Of a stretch of 64,000 bases of DNA, positions 8,074 to 17,481 are shown one piece after another. The position numbers and the translations under genes were made by a program. Positions within the stretch are counted from its first letter, which is position 1, and each line of letters opens with the position of its first letter. This stretch comes from Neobacillus vireti (GTDB lineage: Bacteria; Bacillota; Bacilli; Bacillales; Cytobacillaceae), in contig NZ_LDNB01000017.1 in NCBI RefSeq assembly GCF_001026695.1, positions 206 to 64,205 on the forward strand, written 5' to 3'. The notes beneath the pieces were generated by a model. That model did not search any database. It was not told the origin of the DNA and saw only the letters and a program-made list of their open reading frames with translations.

Positions 8074-9348
8074 ATGGCAGTTCATGTGGTTAAGAAGGGC
8101 GAGACCCTCGGGACGATTTCCACGATTTACGGAGTTTCAATTCAAATGATTGTAGAGATGAATGGATTATTATCAGCAAATACCCTCGTTCCAGGCCTAG
8201 CATTATACCTTCCTGACACCCTGCCGCCAATCCGTCCTTATCAAATAAAAGCTGGCGATCACATTTGGAAGCTGGCACAACAATTCAATAATGATATTCC
8301 AACTATCTTAGCTGCAAATCCAGGCATTGACCCGAACAAACTGTTTATTGGCCAAATCATCAACATACCATCCCTATTACAATTAGCAATAGCCACACTA
8401 GGGTTTTTGGTGCCCTCGTCCGAAAGTGCAAACCTTGCAACGATTGATAGTCTAGCGGGACAGCTGACGTTTTTAGCTATTGTTGCTTATTCGTTTACTG
8501 AGGAAGGATTTGCGGTTAATGTGATAGACGATGCAGCCCTTGTTGCTAGAAGCAATCAATTGAACATCACTCCGTTATTAATGATTCGGAATATTGCCGG
8601 AAATGATTTCAGTGCGGAATTGGCAGGGCGAGTGCTCCAAAATCCAGCCTATCGTGGAAATTTGATAGCTAGTTTGGTGAATTTAACAAGAACTAGGGGG
8701 TTTGGAGGCATCAGCATCGACCTTGAATTTATTCCGCCGGCACAACGCCATGATTTTATTTCCTTTTTAACGGGTTTAAAGAATGCATTAGGCGAGCTTA
8801 TCCTGCATGTGAATGTTCACGCGAAAACAGCAGATATTCCAACAAATCGAATCATTGGTGCCTACGATTATGCCGCGATTGGCAGTGTGGTCGATCTCGT
8901 TGCCGTGATGACAATGGATTACGGCTACCCCGGCGGTCCACCTGATCCGATTGCTCCAATTACGTGGATGGAACAAGTTATCCGGTACTCAATCACCCAA
9001 ATCAATCCGCAAAAGCTGCAAATCGCAATGCCGCTTTATGGGTATGATAAGGTTGTGCCTACGAATGCTGCCCATGCCCTATCGGTGCTTGCTGCCCAAA
9101 ATAAGGCTATTTCTACCGGTTCGCCGATTGAATTCGACAATACCCTTAAATCGCCGTGGTATCGATATTGGCATGGAGTGGAGGAGCACGTTGTCTGGTT
9201 TGAAGATATTCGTAGTTTTATAGAAAAATATCGGCTCATCGATCTCTACCAATTGACAGGCACAACATTTTGGCAAATCAGCCTGCCAGCACCACAAAAT
9301 TGGGCGTACCTTAATAAAAACATTCAAGTGGTCAAGAATAGAATTTAG
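8074..9348 (+). CDS. yaaH: Spore peptidoglycan hydrolase, LysM-LysM-GH18 (YaaH/SleL-like)
   Basis: This 424-residue protein starts with two LysM repeats (about 2-47 and 50-96, opening AVHVVKKGETLGTIS and YQIKAGDHIWKLAQ), followed by a GH18 barrel with the acidic motif GGISIDLEF. That matches YaaH/SleL, a cortical-fragment N-acetylglucosaminidase of spores that acts in germination and reaches the spore through its LysM repeats. The length is close to B. subtilis YaaH. I start at ATG 8074: two purine-rich ribosome sites precede it and the first LysM begins at once. Upstream in-frame codons fall in the helicase terminator. Confidence 0.9.
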   Translation: MAVHVVKKGETLGTISTIYGVSIQMIVEMNGLLSANTLVPGLALYLPDTLPPIRPYQIKAGDHIWKLAQQFNNDIPTILAANPGIDPNKLFIGQIINIPSLLQLAIATLGFLVPSSESANLATIDSLAGQLTFLAIVAYSFTEEGFAVNVIDDAALVARSNQLNITPLLMIRNIAGNDFSAELAGRVLQNPAYRGNLIASLVNLTRTRGFGGISIDLEFIPPAQRHDFISFLTGLKNALGELILHVNVHAKTADIPTNRIIGAYDYAAIGSVVDLVAVMTMDYGYPGGPPDPIAPITWMEQVIRYSITQINPQKLQIAMPLYGYDKVVPTNAAHALSVLAAQNKAISTGSPIEFDNTLKSPWYRYWHGVEEHVVWFEDIRSFIEKYRLIDLYQLTGTTFWQISLPAPQNWAYLNKNIQVVKNRI

Positions 9349-9409
9349 AAATTGCATTCTATTTATCAAAATATGCAGTGGAAATGTTCTAAGGAAGGCT
9401 GGATATAGA

Positions 9410-10870
9410 TTGATTAAAAAGGTTAAATTTTTCGTACTTTTTTTATTAATGGCAACTGTTCCCTGCAGTCAAGTTACTGCAAAGAATGATTACGAAAAAA
9501 TGGTACAGCAGCTTAATCATTTGATTATGAATGACCCGGATTTACAAGGGGCGATTGCGGGTATGAGCATTCGCTCAGCCGCAAGCGGGGAAATCATTTA
9601 TGATCACCAAGGTGATGTCCGTTTGCGGCCCGCTTCAAATATGAAGCTGCTTACGGCAGCAGCGGCCCTTAATGTTTTAGGAGAAGACTACAGCTTTCAG
9701 ACGGAAATACTTACGGATGGAACGGTGCAAAAGAAAATACTTAAGGGAGATCTTTTTATAAAAGGAAAGGGCGATCCCACGCTTTTAAAATCCGATTTTG
9801 ATAAAATGGCAGCGGAATTACAAAAGCAAGGTATCAAAAAAATATCTGGTAATCTCGTTGGTGATGATTCCTGGTATGATGATGTCCGCTATTCCCTTGA
9901 CTTACCATGGAGTGATGAGACGACTCATTATGGGGCGCAGATTTCTGCGCTAACAGCCTCACCGACAACAGATTACGATGCGGGTTCCGTCATGGTTTCC
10001 ATAAAATCGGGAACAAAAACGGGGGACAAACCCGGAGTAGAAATCACCCCGAAAACGAACTACGTAAAAATAATAAATAATGCTGAAACAGTTCCAGCTG
10101 ACGGCAGTAAGGAAATCAACATCGAAAGGGAACACGCCAAAAACATAATAACAATAAAAGGAACCATACCAATCAACGCAAAGGTTGAAAAAAATTGGAT
10201 TGGTGTCTGGGACCCAACCCGATTTGCCCTTTCCCTTATGAAACAGTCATTATCAGAACAGGGGATTACCATTACGGGAATAATTAAAACAGGATTGGTG
10301 CCTGACACCGCAGAAACTTTGGTGACTCACCGCTCGATGTCATTATCAGAGCTACTGGTGCCATTTATGAAGTTGAGTAATAACGGCCATGCTGAAATGT
10401 TGATGAAGGAAATGGGCAAGGCGGTTAAAGGGGAGGGCAGCTGGGAAAAAGGAATTGAAGTGTTGAAAAACGAAATCGCAAAATGGGGCCTCAACCCTAA
10501 AACGATGGTTATCCGCGATGGATCAGGAGTTTCTCATGTTGATTTAATTCCTGCCAATCAAATATCGCAGCTGTTATTTGCAGTAAAGAAGGAAAAGTGG
10601 TTTCCCCACTACCTTTATTCCTTACCTGTGGCCGGTGCACGAGAAAAGATGGTCGGAGGCACACTAAGAAATCGCTTGAAAGATCCAGAAGTCCAAGGAA
10701 AAGTCCAAGCGAAAACGGGAACCATTTCTACTGTCAGTTCGTTATCAGGCTATCTGGAGACAAAAAGTGGGCAAACATTAATTTTTTCGATTTTATTAAA
10801 TAATTTGCTTGACGAAGAAAAAGGAAAAAAAATTGAGGACCGAATCGTTCAGCTATTAACAAATTCATGA
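9410..10870 (+). CDS. dacC: D-alanyl-D-alanine carboxypeptidase/endopeptidase, PBP4 type (S13)
   Basis: A 486-residue class C penicillin-binding protein, close in size to B. subtilis DacC (PBP4a). A signal peptide (about 1-24, FFVLFLLMATVP core) is followed by the S13 motifs SNMK (76-79), SNN (323-325) and KTG (435-437), with the large insertion between the first two that is typical of this class. It trims or cleaves peptidoglycan peptides outside the membrane. The TTG at 9410 is chosen because the signal peptide begins there, with AAGGAAGG about 11 bp upstream. It stands alone. Confidence 0.93.
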   Translation: MIKKVKFFVLFLLMATVPCSQVTAKNDYEKMVQQLNHLIMNDPDLQGAIAGMSIRSAASGEIIYDHQGDVRLRPASNMKLLTAAAALNVLGEDYSFQTEILTDGTVQKKILKGDLFIKGKGDPTLLKSDFDKMAAELQKQGIKKISGNLVGDDSWYDDVRYSLDLPWSDETTHYGAQISALTASPTTDYDAGSVMVSIKSGTKTGDKPGVEITPKTNYVKIINNAETVPADGSKEINIEREHAKNIITIKGTIPINAKVEKNWIGVWDPTRFALSLMKQSLSEQGITITGIIKTGLVPDTAETLVTHRSMSLSELLVPFMKLSNNGHAEMLMKEMGKAVKGEGSWEKGIEVLKNEIAKWGLNPKTMVIRDGSGVSHVDLIPANQISQLLFAVKKEKWFPHYLYSLPVAGAREKMVGGTLRNRLKDPEVQGKVQAKTGTISTVSSLSGYLETKSGQTLIFSILLNNLLDEEKGKKIEDRIVQLLTNS

Positions 10871-10971
10871 TTTTCCTCATACTAAAGGGTTTTAGTAGTG
10901 ATATTTAAGGTCAATAGGAAAAAACAATTGGAAGCGTTTTACCACTTAAAAACATTAAGATCGTCTGGTAT

Positions 10972-11037
10972 ATGACATTCGTCATACCCAGCACATGACA
11001 CCTGCTACTAACAAGTCCAACACCCTTCCTTTATAAT
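10972..11037 (+). promoter_or_regulatory. Des promoter region with DesR-type inverted repeat
   Basis: A perfect -10 TATAAT lies at 11032-11037. The -35 position (TAACAA, 17 bp upstream) is poor, as expected of an activator-dependent promoter. ATGACATTCGTCAT at 10972-10985 is an inverted repeat (ATGAC / GTCAT), and another half-site CATGACA follows at about 10994. In B. subtilis phosphorylated DesR binds upstream of a weak -35 of des. The position fits; the identity of the binding protein is inferred. Confidence 0.55.
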
Positions 11038-11077
11038 TCGAATTAACAACACAAATAAGGAAGGGAATTCGAATAAA

Positions 11078-12109
11078 ATGACCTTACAAAACACGAAAAC
11101 TTTGAAAAAGCAAATTGCACCTTTTGAAAAATCAACGACAAAAGAAAGTGTATGGCAGATTATTAATACGGTCGGACCATTTATTATCTTATGGTTCCTT
11201 GCATATATAAGCCTTTCCGTATCTTATTGGTTAACGCTTGTTCCCGTTGTAATAGCCGCAGGCTTTTTAACACGGATTTTCATTATTTTTCATGATTGCA
11301 CCCATCATTCCTTTTTTAAAAGCCGCCGTCTCAATCGCATCGTTGGAACAGCCATGGGAGTTTTAACCATCTTCCCGTTTGATCAATGGGGGCATGAGCA
11401 TTCTGTTCATCACGCAACAAGTGGGAATTTGGATAAGCGGGGTACAGGTGATATATGGACGCTTACAGTGGACGAATATTTAGCAGCACCACTTAGACTT
11501 CGTCTAGCCTATCGTTTTTATCGCAATCCATTCGTGATGTTTGGATTAGGACCGATTTATGTTTTCCTTTTAAAAAATAGATTTAACCGCAAAGGTGCAA
11601 AAAAGAAAGAACGCATGAACACCTATTTGACGAATGTATTAATAGTTGCATTAATTGGATTGCTCTGCTGGGCAGTTGGCTGGCAGTCGTTTCTATTAGT
11701 ACAGGGCTCGATTTTCATGATTTCAGGAGCTGCAGGCATTTGGCTGTTTTATGTACAGCACACTTTTGAAGATTCTTACTTTGAAGAAGATAAAGAGTGG
11801 GAGTACGTGAAAGCGGCAGTGGAAGGAAGTTCGTTCTATAAGCTTCCAAAACTGATGCAATTTCTAACTGGTAATATTGGTTATCACCATGTGCACCATT
11901 TAAGCCCTAGGGTGCCAAACTATAAACTGGAAGAGGCGCACGAGAATACGCCTCCATTACAAAACGTACCAACCATCACTCTTGCAACTAGCTTGAAGTC
12001 ACTCCGTTTCCGCTTATGGGATGAGGAGAGAAAGAATTTTGTGACCTTTAAAGAAATAAAATCTTTAACTAAAAGCAGGATTTCCATTCAAGCGAAGCCT
12101 GAGCTATAA
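11078..12109 (+). CDS. des: Membrane fatty acid (acyl-lipid) desaturase
   Basis: A 343-residue integral membrane desaturase. The three histidine boxes are intact: HDCTHH (72-77), HEHSVHH and HHVHH. Four or more hydrophobic spans surround them. In B. subtilis, Des introduces a delta-5 double bond into membrane phospholipids after cold shift, under control of the DesK-DesR two-component system whose genes follow des. Here des is followed only by a damaged desR-like gene. The ribosome site is AAGGAAGGG, with a somewhat long gap to the ATG. Confidence 0.95.
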   Translation: MTLQNTKTLKKQIAPFEKSTTKESVWQIINTVGPFIILWFLAYISLSVSYWLTLVPVVIAAGFLTRIFIIFHDCTHHSFFKSRRLNRIVGTAMGVLTIFPFDQWGHEHSVHHATSGNLDKRGTGDIWTLTVDEYLAAPLRLRLAYRFYRNPFVMFGLGPIYVFLLKNRFNRKGAKKKERMNTYLTNVLIVALIGLLCWAVGWQSFLLVQGSIFMISGAAGIWLFYVQHTFEDSYFEEDKEWEYVKAAVEGSSFYKLPKLMQFLTGNIGYHHVHHLSPRVPNYKLEEAHENTPPLQNVPTITLATSLKSLRFRLWDEERKNFVTFKEIKSLTKSRISIQAKPEL

Positions 12110-12125
12110 GCCCACCATTTTTGCC

Positions 12126-12145
12126 GACTCCCTTTTAAGGGAGTC
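12126..12145 (+). terminator. Perfect hairpin between des and desR-like gene
   Basis: GACTCCCTTTTAAGGGAGTC is a perfect 20-bp palindrome just after des. No T run follows, so it is a weak or partial terminator, or an RNA processing/stability hairpin. Confidence 0.55.
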
Positions 12146-12184
12146 TTAGCTTATAAAGTGCTGCCAGATAAGGAGAGAACAGGG

Positions 12185-12712
12185 ATGATTCGAATTGTTA
12201 TTGCTGAGGATCAGGAAATGCTGCTAGAGGCAATCGGTTCCCTCCTCAATTTGGAAGATGATATGGAAGTGGTTGGTCAGGCGAGGAATGGAGAAGAGGC
12301 CCTTGTTCTAGTGAGTCGTTTCAAGCCAGATGTTTGTATCATGGATATAGAGATGCCGGAAATGAGCGGACTTGAGGCAGCAGACGCTTTAAAGCAATTT
12401 GGGTGCAAAGTGATTCTTTTTACCACCTTTGCTAGGACCGGTTATTTTGACCGGGTATTACAAGCGGATGTAAGAGGTTATTTATTGAAGGACAGCCCTA
12501 GTGAGGAGTTAGCCTGTTCGATTCGCAGCATTATGAATGGTGAGCGAATTTACTCCCCCGAATTAATCGACAAAGAATCCAATTCTACCGAACGGGTACC
12601 GGGCGATGGGCAAGGCCAAATGGATTGCACAACTCAGCAAAGTACCATAAATGGAACGGTAAAAAGTTATATATCAACCATTATCGATAAAATTAAGTTA
12701 CCAACCGGATGA
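12185..12712 (+). pseudogene. desR: DesR-like response regulator with degraded DNA-binding domain
   Basis: The first 130 residues are a normal NarL/FixJ receiver close to DesR: IAEDQEMLLEAIGSLLNLED, the phosphorylation site CIMDIEMP, the switch Thr in LFTTFA and the Lys in LLKDSPSEEL. The C-terminal helix-turn-helix is not intact. After SPELIDKE the expected helices are replaced by about 20 unrelated residues. The only clear remnant is NGTVKSYISTIIDKIK, and the protein then stops early, at 175 residues. No sensor kinase desK lies nearby. It may be a dead gene or an orphan receiver that still accepts phosphate. ATG 12185 follows AAGGAGA. Confidence 0.7.
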
Positions 12713-12730
12713 ATTTTCATACGATACAAA

Positions 12731-12766
12731 GGACTGCCCTAGTTAAAAAGGGCGGTCTTTTCATTT
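12731..12766 (+). terminator. Terminator after desR-like gene
   Basis: The stem GACTGCCCT / AGGGCGGTC (one G-T pair) has an A-rich loop and is followed by TTTTCATTTT. Confidence 0.8.
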
Positions 12767-12863
12767 TGTCTGCAAATGTTTTTACTATTCAAGTATTGAT
12801 TTTTCTATCGAAATAATGATTAGATAATAGTAAGGAAGAAAAGCACTGTAATAGGAGCGCAAA

Positions 12864-13592
12864 ATGTTTATGAATAAAAAACAAGGGCCATTATTGTCTG
12901 AACGGTTTGAAGTAGCGTATAACCAGGTACACGATGCTTTGAGGGATATTGTGCAAATTAATGATGATAGATTTGTAGTTTTGGTCAAGGTTGGGGCAAA
13001 AAAATATCAAATCATTGAAACCTATAAAAAAGATCTGGAGCAATATGCTAGACTTCGAAATGCGATTGTCCATGAAAAAATGGAGGTAGGATTTTATATA
13101 GCAGAGCCCAACGCAAAAGTGGTTTCCCATATTGAAAAAATCGCCAATGTGTTTAGCCGCCCTAATTACGCACTTTCCATCGCCACGAAACATGTGGTTT
13201 ATTTTGATTATCATGACAGCATTTTGGAAGTGACGGCAGCGATAAAGGAGCATGGTTATTCTAAATTTCCAATCTATAAAAATAAACAATGTGTTGGGCT
13301 TCTGACGGCAGGATCGATTGTTAAATGGATGGCGCAAAATATGGAGAGCGGTCTAGTAAATCTATCCGATATCCATGTTTGGGATATCATGAATTATCAA
13401 AAAGAACTTCTGATTGAAATCGTTCCAAAAGAGATTAATATTTTTGAGGTTGAAAATATTTTCGAAAAAGCACATAAAAAGAAACGGAAATTAGAAGGCG
13501 TCATTATTACGGAAAACGGCAAAACCGACGAGGTGCCGCTAGGGATAATCACTGCTTGGGATTTAATTGAAATTGATTATACAGTTGATTAA
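12864..13592 (+). CDS. CBS-domain protein of unknown function
   Basis: A 242-residue soluble protein. The N-terminal half (about 1-85) is helical and charged, with YARLRNAIVHEK resembling HEPN-type helical domains; the C-terminal half (about 100-240) looks like a CBS pair (HGYSKFPIYKNKQCVGLLTA and PLGIITAWDLI). CBS pairs usually bind adenosine nucleotides and control an attached domain or partner. I cannot name the target. It is a single gene with TAGGAGCG before the ATG and a terminator behind it. Confidence 0.75.
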   Translation: MFMNKKQGPLLSERFEVAYNQVHDALRDIVQINDDRFVVLVKVGAKKYQIIETYKKDLEQYARLRNAIVHEKMEVGFYIAEPNAKVVSHIEKIANVFSRPNYALSIATKHVVYFDYHDSILEVTAAIKEHGYSKFPIYKNKQCVGLLTAGSIVKWMAQNMESGLVNLSDIHVWDIMNYQKELLIEIVPKEINIFEVENIFEKAHKKKRKLEGVIITENGKTDEVPLGIITAWDLIEIDYTVD

Positions 13593-13595
13593 GGA

Positions 13596-13632
13596 AAGGG
13601 AGCATCCAAATGGCATGCTCCCTTGTATTTTA
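13596..13632. terminator. Bidirectional terminator between convergent genes
   Basis: The stem AAGGGAGCAT / ATGCTCCCTT with a nine-base loop lies between the stops of two convergent genes. The T tract after it on the plus strand is short (TTGTATTTT). Confidence 0.75.
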
Positions 13633-14355
13633 AGGATTATTGTCAAAATCAAACTCGCTTAATTGGTCCATGTGGCTGGCAATCATCGCAATAATGGTAC
13701 TAGCTTCTTCTTTGCTAAAAATGAAATGGGATTCATCCCTGATCAACTCGTCTTCGGTTGTCCAGATACGGTTGATACGTTTAAGGACACCGTCTCCTGT
13801 TGCTTGAACGACCCCAAATTGATAGGTAACTTCTACTTCATCTGCATGCTTAAAGGCTGTAACTTCAGGAGTGGACCAGTCAACATCAATTTCTTCAAAA
13901 ATGTCGTCACTGTTGAGTTGTTCAGCTTGATAATATTCCATTTCTTCATCCTCGGCTCCAAAAACCTCCACATCCTCGAACACTTCATTTGGCTGGAGGT
14001 AGACGCCATCATCTGAGTCGTCATCATCGCCGTTCATGTAATCGTGAAGACTCCCATGGACTTCCTCGATAATGTCTTCAATGTCTGAAAGGATGATTTT
14101 CGCCGTAAGTCCGCTGTCAGCATCGAAGGTATCAATATAAAATTCCTCGTTTTGCGGGTCAAAGAACAGCGAGCAGAAATAATCACGGTCAAGTTCTTCG
14201 GTATCAACATCAGCGGTATCGACGAAAAACTCAATCCTCGGATGTTTAGCCGCTCTTTCAATTGTCATTTGGCCAACCTGATCATATTCGTCACAAATTG
14301 ACTCCAGGTGTTCTTGCAATTCTCCACATACTCTGTCAAACCATTCTAACGACAT
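13630..14355 (-). CDS. Very acidic protein of unknown function
   Basis: I do not recognise the family. The 241-residue protein has about 67 Asp/Glu and only about 12 Lys/Arg by hand count, with a run of acidic residues near the middle (NGDDDDSDDG). It has no signal peptide or membrane span. I start at the Met of MSLEWFDRV because AAAGGATG lies about ten bases before it; the in-frame ATG at 14367 abuts that site. It is transcribed away from the AddB-like gene, sharing a roughly 160-bp intergenic region with it. Such charge is typical of DNA-mimic proteins, but also of many ordinary acidic proteins. Confidence 0.75.
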   Translation of the reverse strand: MSLEWFDRVCGELQEHLESICDEYDQVGQMTIERAAKHPRIEFFVDTADVDTEELDRDYFCSLFFDPQNEEFYIDTFDADSGLTAKIILSDIEDIIEEVHGSLHDYMNGDDDDSDDGVYLQPNEVFEDVEVFGAEDEEMEYYQAEQLNSDDIFEEIDVDWSTPEVTAFKHADEVEVTYQFGVVQATGDGVLKRINRIWTTEDELIRDESHFIFSKEEASTIIAMIASHMDQLSEFDFDNNP

Positions 14356-14514
14356 CAAACATCCCATCCTTTCAATGTTAATCGAGGTTATTATTACCAA
14401 CATTTAAAAATTTATGTTCTTCTAGGGGTTTAAATATTGTAAATACTTGGATACATCTAGTGGGAAAAAATGATATACTCGAGACAAGATTATAGAAATG
14501 ATAGGAGGTTTCCT

Positions 14515-17481
14515 ATGCTTTTCCTAGTAAATGAATTAAGTCAAATTTGCACTACCTTTCCCCTAAGAGAAAAAATCGTTATCGTTGATTCCCATGCCAT
14601 CGGGGAACAAATCAATGAGGCGTTTGTAAAGGAAGGCCATCAGGCAATCAATTTGAAGTATAAAACTGTCTATGATCTTGCCGAGAACCTAGTGGAGCTG
14701 CATACAGACCAACCTCTAAATAGTTTAGATCATACCGTCGGGCTCCATTTTACTTCAACTTTGCTTACGGAACTGAAGGAAAAAGGCAGACTTTGTTACT
14801 TCCGCGGAATGGAGATTACGCCTTCCTTTAGCCATGCCATTTATACAACCATTCAAACATTGCGACTAGCTGGATATACAAAAGACACGTTGAAAAAAGA
14901 TGCCTTCCTCACAGAAGTTAAGGCGGAAGATATAAATGAAATTCTTTCTGAATATGAAAGGGTCTTAAACACCCATCACCTTACCGACAAAGCAGCTCTT
15001 ATAACAAAAGCGCTGGAATTCGTGCAAGTTGATGAAAAGGCAGCTTATATTTTACAATCTGGACTAAATCTCACACATCTAGAGGAAAAACTCCTTGGTA
15101 AAATTATGCTTGAGTCTGTTTATAAACTGCCGCTTGCACCCGTTTATGGCATCAATCCACCTGAGGGGACAAGCGTTGGTTCGATTCGAACAGGAGAACC
15201 GACTCCGCTTAGTTTTCTCTATCAACAGGAAGAAGCAGCCGGTGAGCTGGACTTATGTATTTTTACCGCAAAAACAGAGGAAATGGAAGTTAAACAAATC
15301 CTAGAAAAGATTAAAACAACAGAGTCTCCACTTGATGAGTGCGTCGTTTATTATACAAACGCTGATTCCTACATAACGCTTTTTTATCACCTGTCACAAA
15401 AGCTGGACATCCCGATTACCTTTGGCGAGGGACTGCCGGTTTCTTTCAGCCGCCCGGGACGGTTAGTTACCGGGTTAATAGGCTGGATTCAGTCCAATTA
15501 TAGTGTCCAAGCCTTTCTTGATTTGTTGAATGAGGGCTTGATTGTACTTGGAGAAGACGCTCCTTCTAAATCAAAAATCGCTAGATTACTCCGGGATTTA
15601 CAAATTGGCTGGGCGCAGGACCGCTACCTAACACATCTCGATATGGAAATCGACCGGCTGGATGAAAGGCAATTGCAAGTGAAAGAAAATCCTTCCTATG
15701 AAAACCGCCTGAAAGATCTTTCATGGTTAAAGCATTGGTTTGCGTCCCTCTTTAAAAAGCTTCCGCCCCTAGAGAATACAATGAACTATAAAAAATGCTT
15801 AACTGGATTCTCCTATATTCTCAGAAATAATAGTAAAATTAGCTCCGCTCTTGATGAAATTTCGAAAGTTTCCTTGCTGGATGAAATCGATAAGATTCTC
15901 CCGTATGCGGATGAATCCTTATCAAGCTACGATGTGTTTGAAAAGGTAAAGGACCTACTGCTATCCGTCCGAATCAATCAATCGCGTCCAAAGCCAGGTC
16001 ATCTGCATATCTCTTCCTATAAAAATGGTATTTACAATAGCCGGCCAACTGTCTTTTTCGCGGGCTTAGATAATAAAAAGTTCCCTGGCAATTCCAGTGA
16101 AGACCCGTTACTACTGGACATAGAGCGGATTCAGTTAGGAAACAAGCTGCCATTGCTGCGGGAAAAAGGCCATGTGAACTTATTTATCCTATTACAGGTT
16201 TTGGCGCAATCGACAGGAACGGTAACAGTCAGCTGCTGTAATTTTGATATCAATGCTAATCGTGTTGTTAACCCAGCTTTTGTTTTTTTGCAGTGTTACC
16301 GATTAATCGCTGGCAATAAAGACGCCGAATTCAAAGAGTTAGCTTCCTTGCCTTCCACCCTCATTGCTAATGATATTTTTGAAGAAAAGGACTATTGGGA
16401 TGAAAAATTAATCAGCTTCGTGACTGTTCAACTAACGGAAGGGATTTTAAATTATTTTCAAAATGTTAAAGATGGAATGGAAGCAGAAACGGCTCGCCAT
16501 ACTATCAATTTTTCGGAATTCGACGGACTCGTGCAAATTGATGCAGCGCAGTATGATCCGCGCCTTAATCCAGAAAAAACCATGACTGCCGGCAAACTTG
16601 AAACACTCGCGAAATGTCCGTATTCCTATTTTTTAAAGGAAGTGTTGAGAATAAGACCAATTGAGGATGTTTCGTTTGATGCCAACAATTGGCTCGACCC
16701 AGCAACACGGGGAAGTCTGATCCACAGCATCTTTGAAAATTTCTATAAGCAATTAAAGGGGGAAAGAGCCAAGCCTGTTTATGCCTTACATGTGGACAAA
16801 ATCTTAGCGATTGCAGCAAATCTAGTCGAACAGCAAAAAGAAAATCTGCCGCCGCCAAATGATAGAGTTTATTTTCGTGAGTTAAACGATATTTTGGCCT
16901 GCTGCAAAATTTTTTTGAAAGAAGAGGAGCGTCACTGCGAAAATTACAATCCGCTTCATTTTGAATATTCCTTTGGCATCGGCGAAACGGCCCCAGCCAT
17001 TATTACACTTCCATCAGGGGAAGTGAAAATCTCGGGAATTATTGACCGCGTCGATCAAGCGAACGATGGCAGCTACCACATTATCGATTATAAAACGGGG
17101 AGCACATACAGTTATAAGCAAAATGGCGCTTTTAGTGGCGGACGTCAGCTTCAGCATTTGATATACGCTTTAGCGATTGAACAGCACTTAAATCTTGATG
17201 CTGGGGCAGTGGAAGAAAGCTCGTATTATTTTCCAACTGTGAAGGGGATGGCCGAGCGGTTTACAAGAAAGCAGAATAGCACGCTTAGAACAAATGGCTT
17301 AGATATTCTTGAAAAATTAGTTGATGTCATCAAAAACGGTCATTTTGAAATGACTGATGATGAAAATGATTGTAAGTTCTGCGAGCTTAAGCTAGTCTGC
17401 CGCCGGCATTTTTATGATAAAGAAATGCTGAAATTGAAACAATCCAATCAGAAGCTAAAGGGGGTAAGAGCCTATGACTAA
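14515..17481 (+). CDS. AddB-like nuclease subunit with iron-sulfur PD-(D/E)XK domain
   Basis: A 988-residue protein. The C-terminal nuclease shows GIIDRVD (Asp844) and DYKTG (Asp858, Lys860). It is framed by Cys701 (AKCPYSYF) and CKFCELKLVC (Cys953, 956, 962), the four-cysteine iron-sulfur staple of AddB nucleases. The N-terminal part looks like an inactive helicase: I see no Walker A motif, whereas B. subtilis AddB keeps one. With its partner it should process double-strand DNA ends. It is clearly divergent from classical AddB, so I give no symbol. The start is ATG 14515 with AGGAGG upstream. It overlaps the next gene by 8 bp. Confidence 0.85.
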   Translation: MLFLVNELSQICTTFPLREKIVIVDSHAIGEQINEAFVKEGHQAINLKYKTVYDLAENLVELHTDQPLNSLDHTVGLHFTSTLLTELKEKGRLCYFRGMEITPSFSHAIYTTIQTLRLAGYTKDTLKKDAFLTEVKAEDINEILSEYERVLNTHHLTDKAALITKALEFVQVDEKAAYILQSGLNLTHLEEKLLGKIMLESVYKLPLAPVYGINPPEGTSVGSIRTGEPTPLSFLYQQEEAAGELDLCIFTAKTEEMEVKQILEKIKTTESPLDECVVYYTNADSYITLFYHLSQKLDIPITFGEGLPVSFSRPGRLVTGLIGWIQSNYSVQAFLDLLNEGLIVLGEDAPSKSKIARLLRDLQIGWAQDRYLTHLDMEIDRLDERQLQVKENPSYENRLKDLSWLKHWFASLFKKLPPLENTMNYKKCLTGFSYILRNNSKISSALDEISKVSLLDEIDKILPYADESLSSYDVFEKVKDLLLSVRINQSRPKPGHLHISSYKNGIYNSRPTVFFAGLDNKKFPGNSSEDPLLLDIERIQLGNKLPLLREKGHVNLFILLQVLAQSTGTVTVSCCNFDINANRVVNPAFVFLQCYRLIAGNKDAEFKELASLPSTLIANDIFEEKDYWDEKLISFVTVQLTEGILNYFQNVKDGMEAETARHTINFSEFDGLVQIDAAQYDPRLNPEKTMTAGKLETLAKCPYSYFLKEVLRIRPIEDVSFDANNWLDPATRGSLIHSIFENFYKQLKGERAKPVYALHVDKILAIAANLVEQQKENLPPPNDRVYFRELNDILACCKIFLKEEERHCENYNPLHFEYSFGIGETAPAIITLPSGEVKISGIIDRVDQANDGSYHIIDYKTGSTYSYKQNGAFSGGRQLQHLIYALAIEQHLNLDAGAVEESSYYFPTVKGMAERFTRKQNSTLRTNGLDILEKLVDVIKNGHFEMTDDENDCKFCELKLVCRRHFYDKEMLKLKQSNQKLKGVRAYD

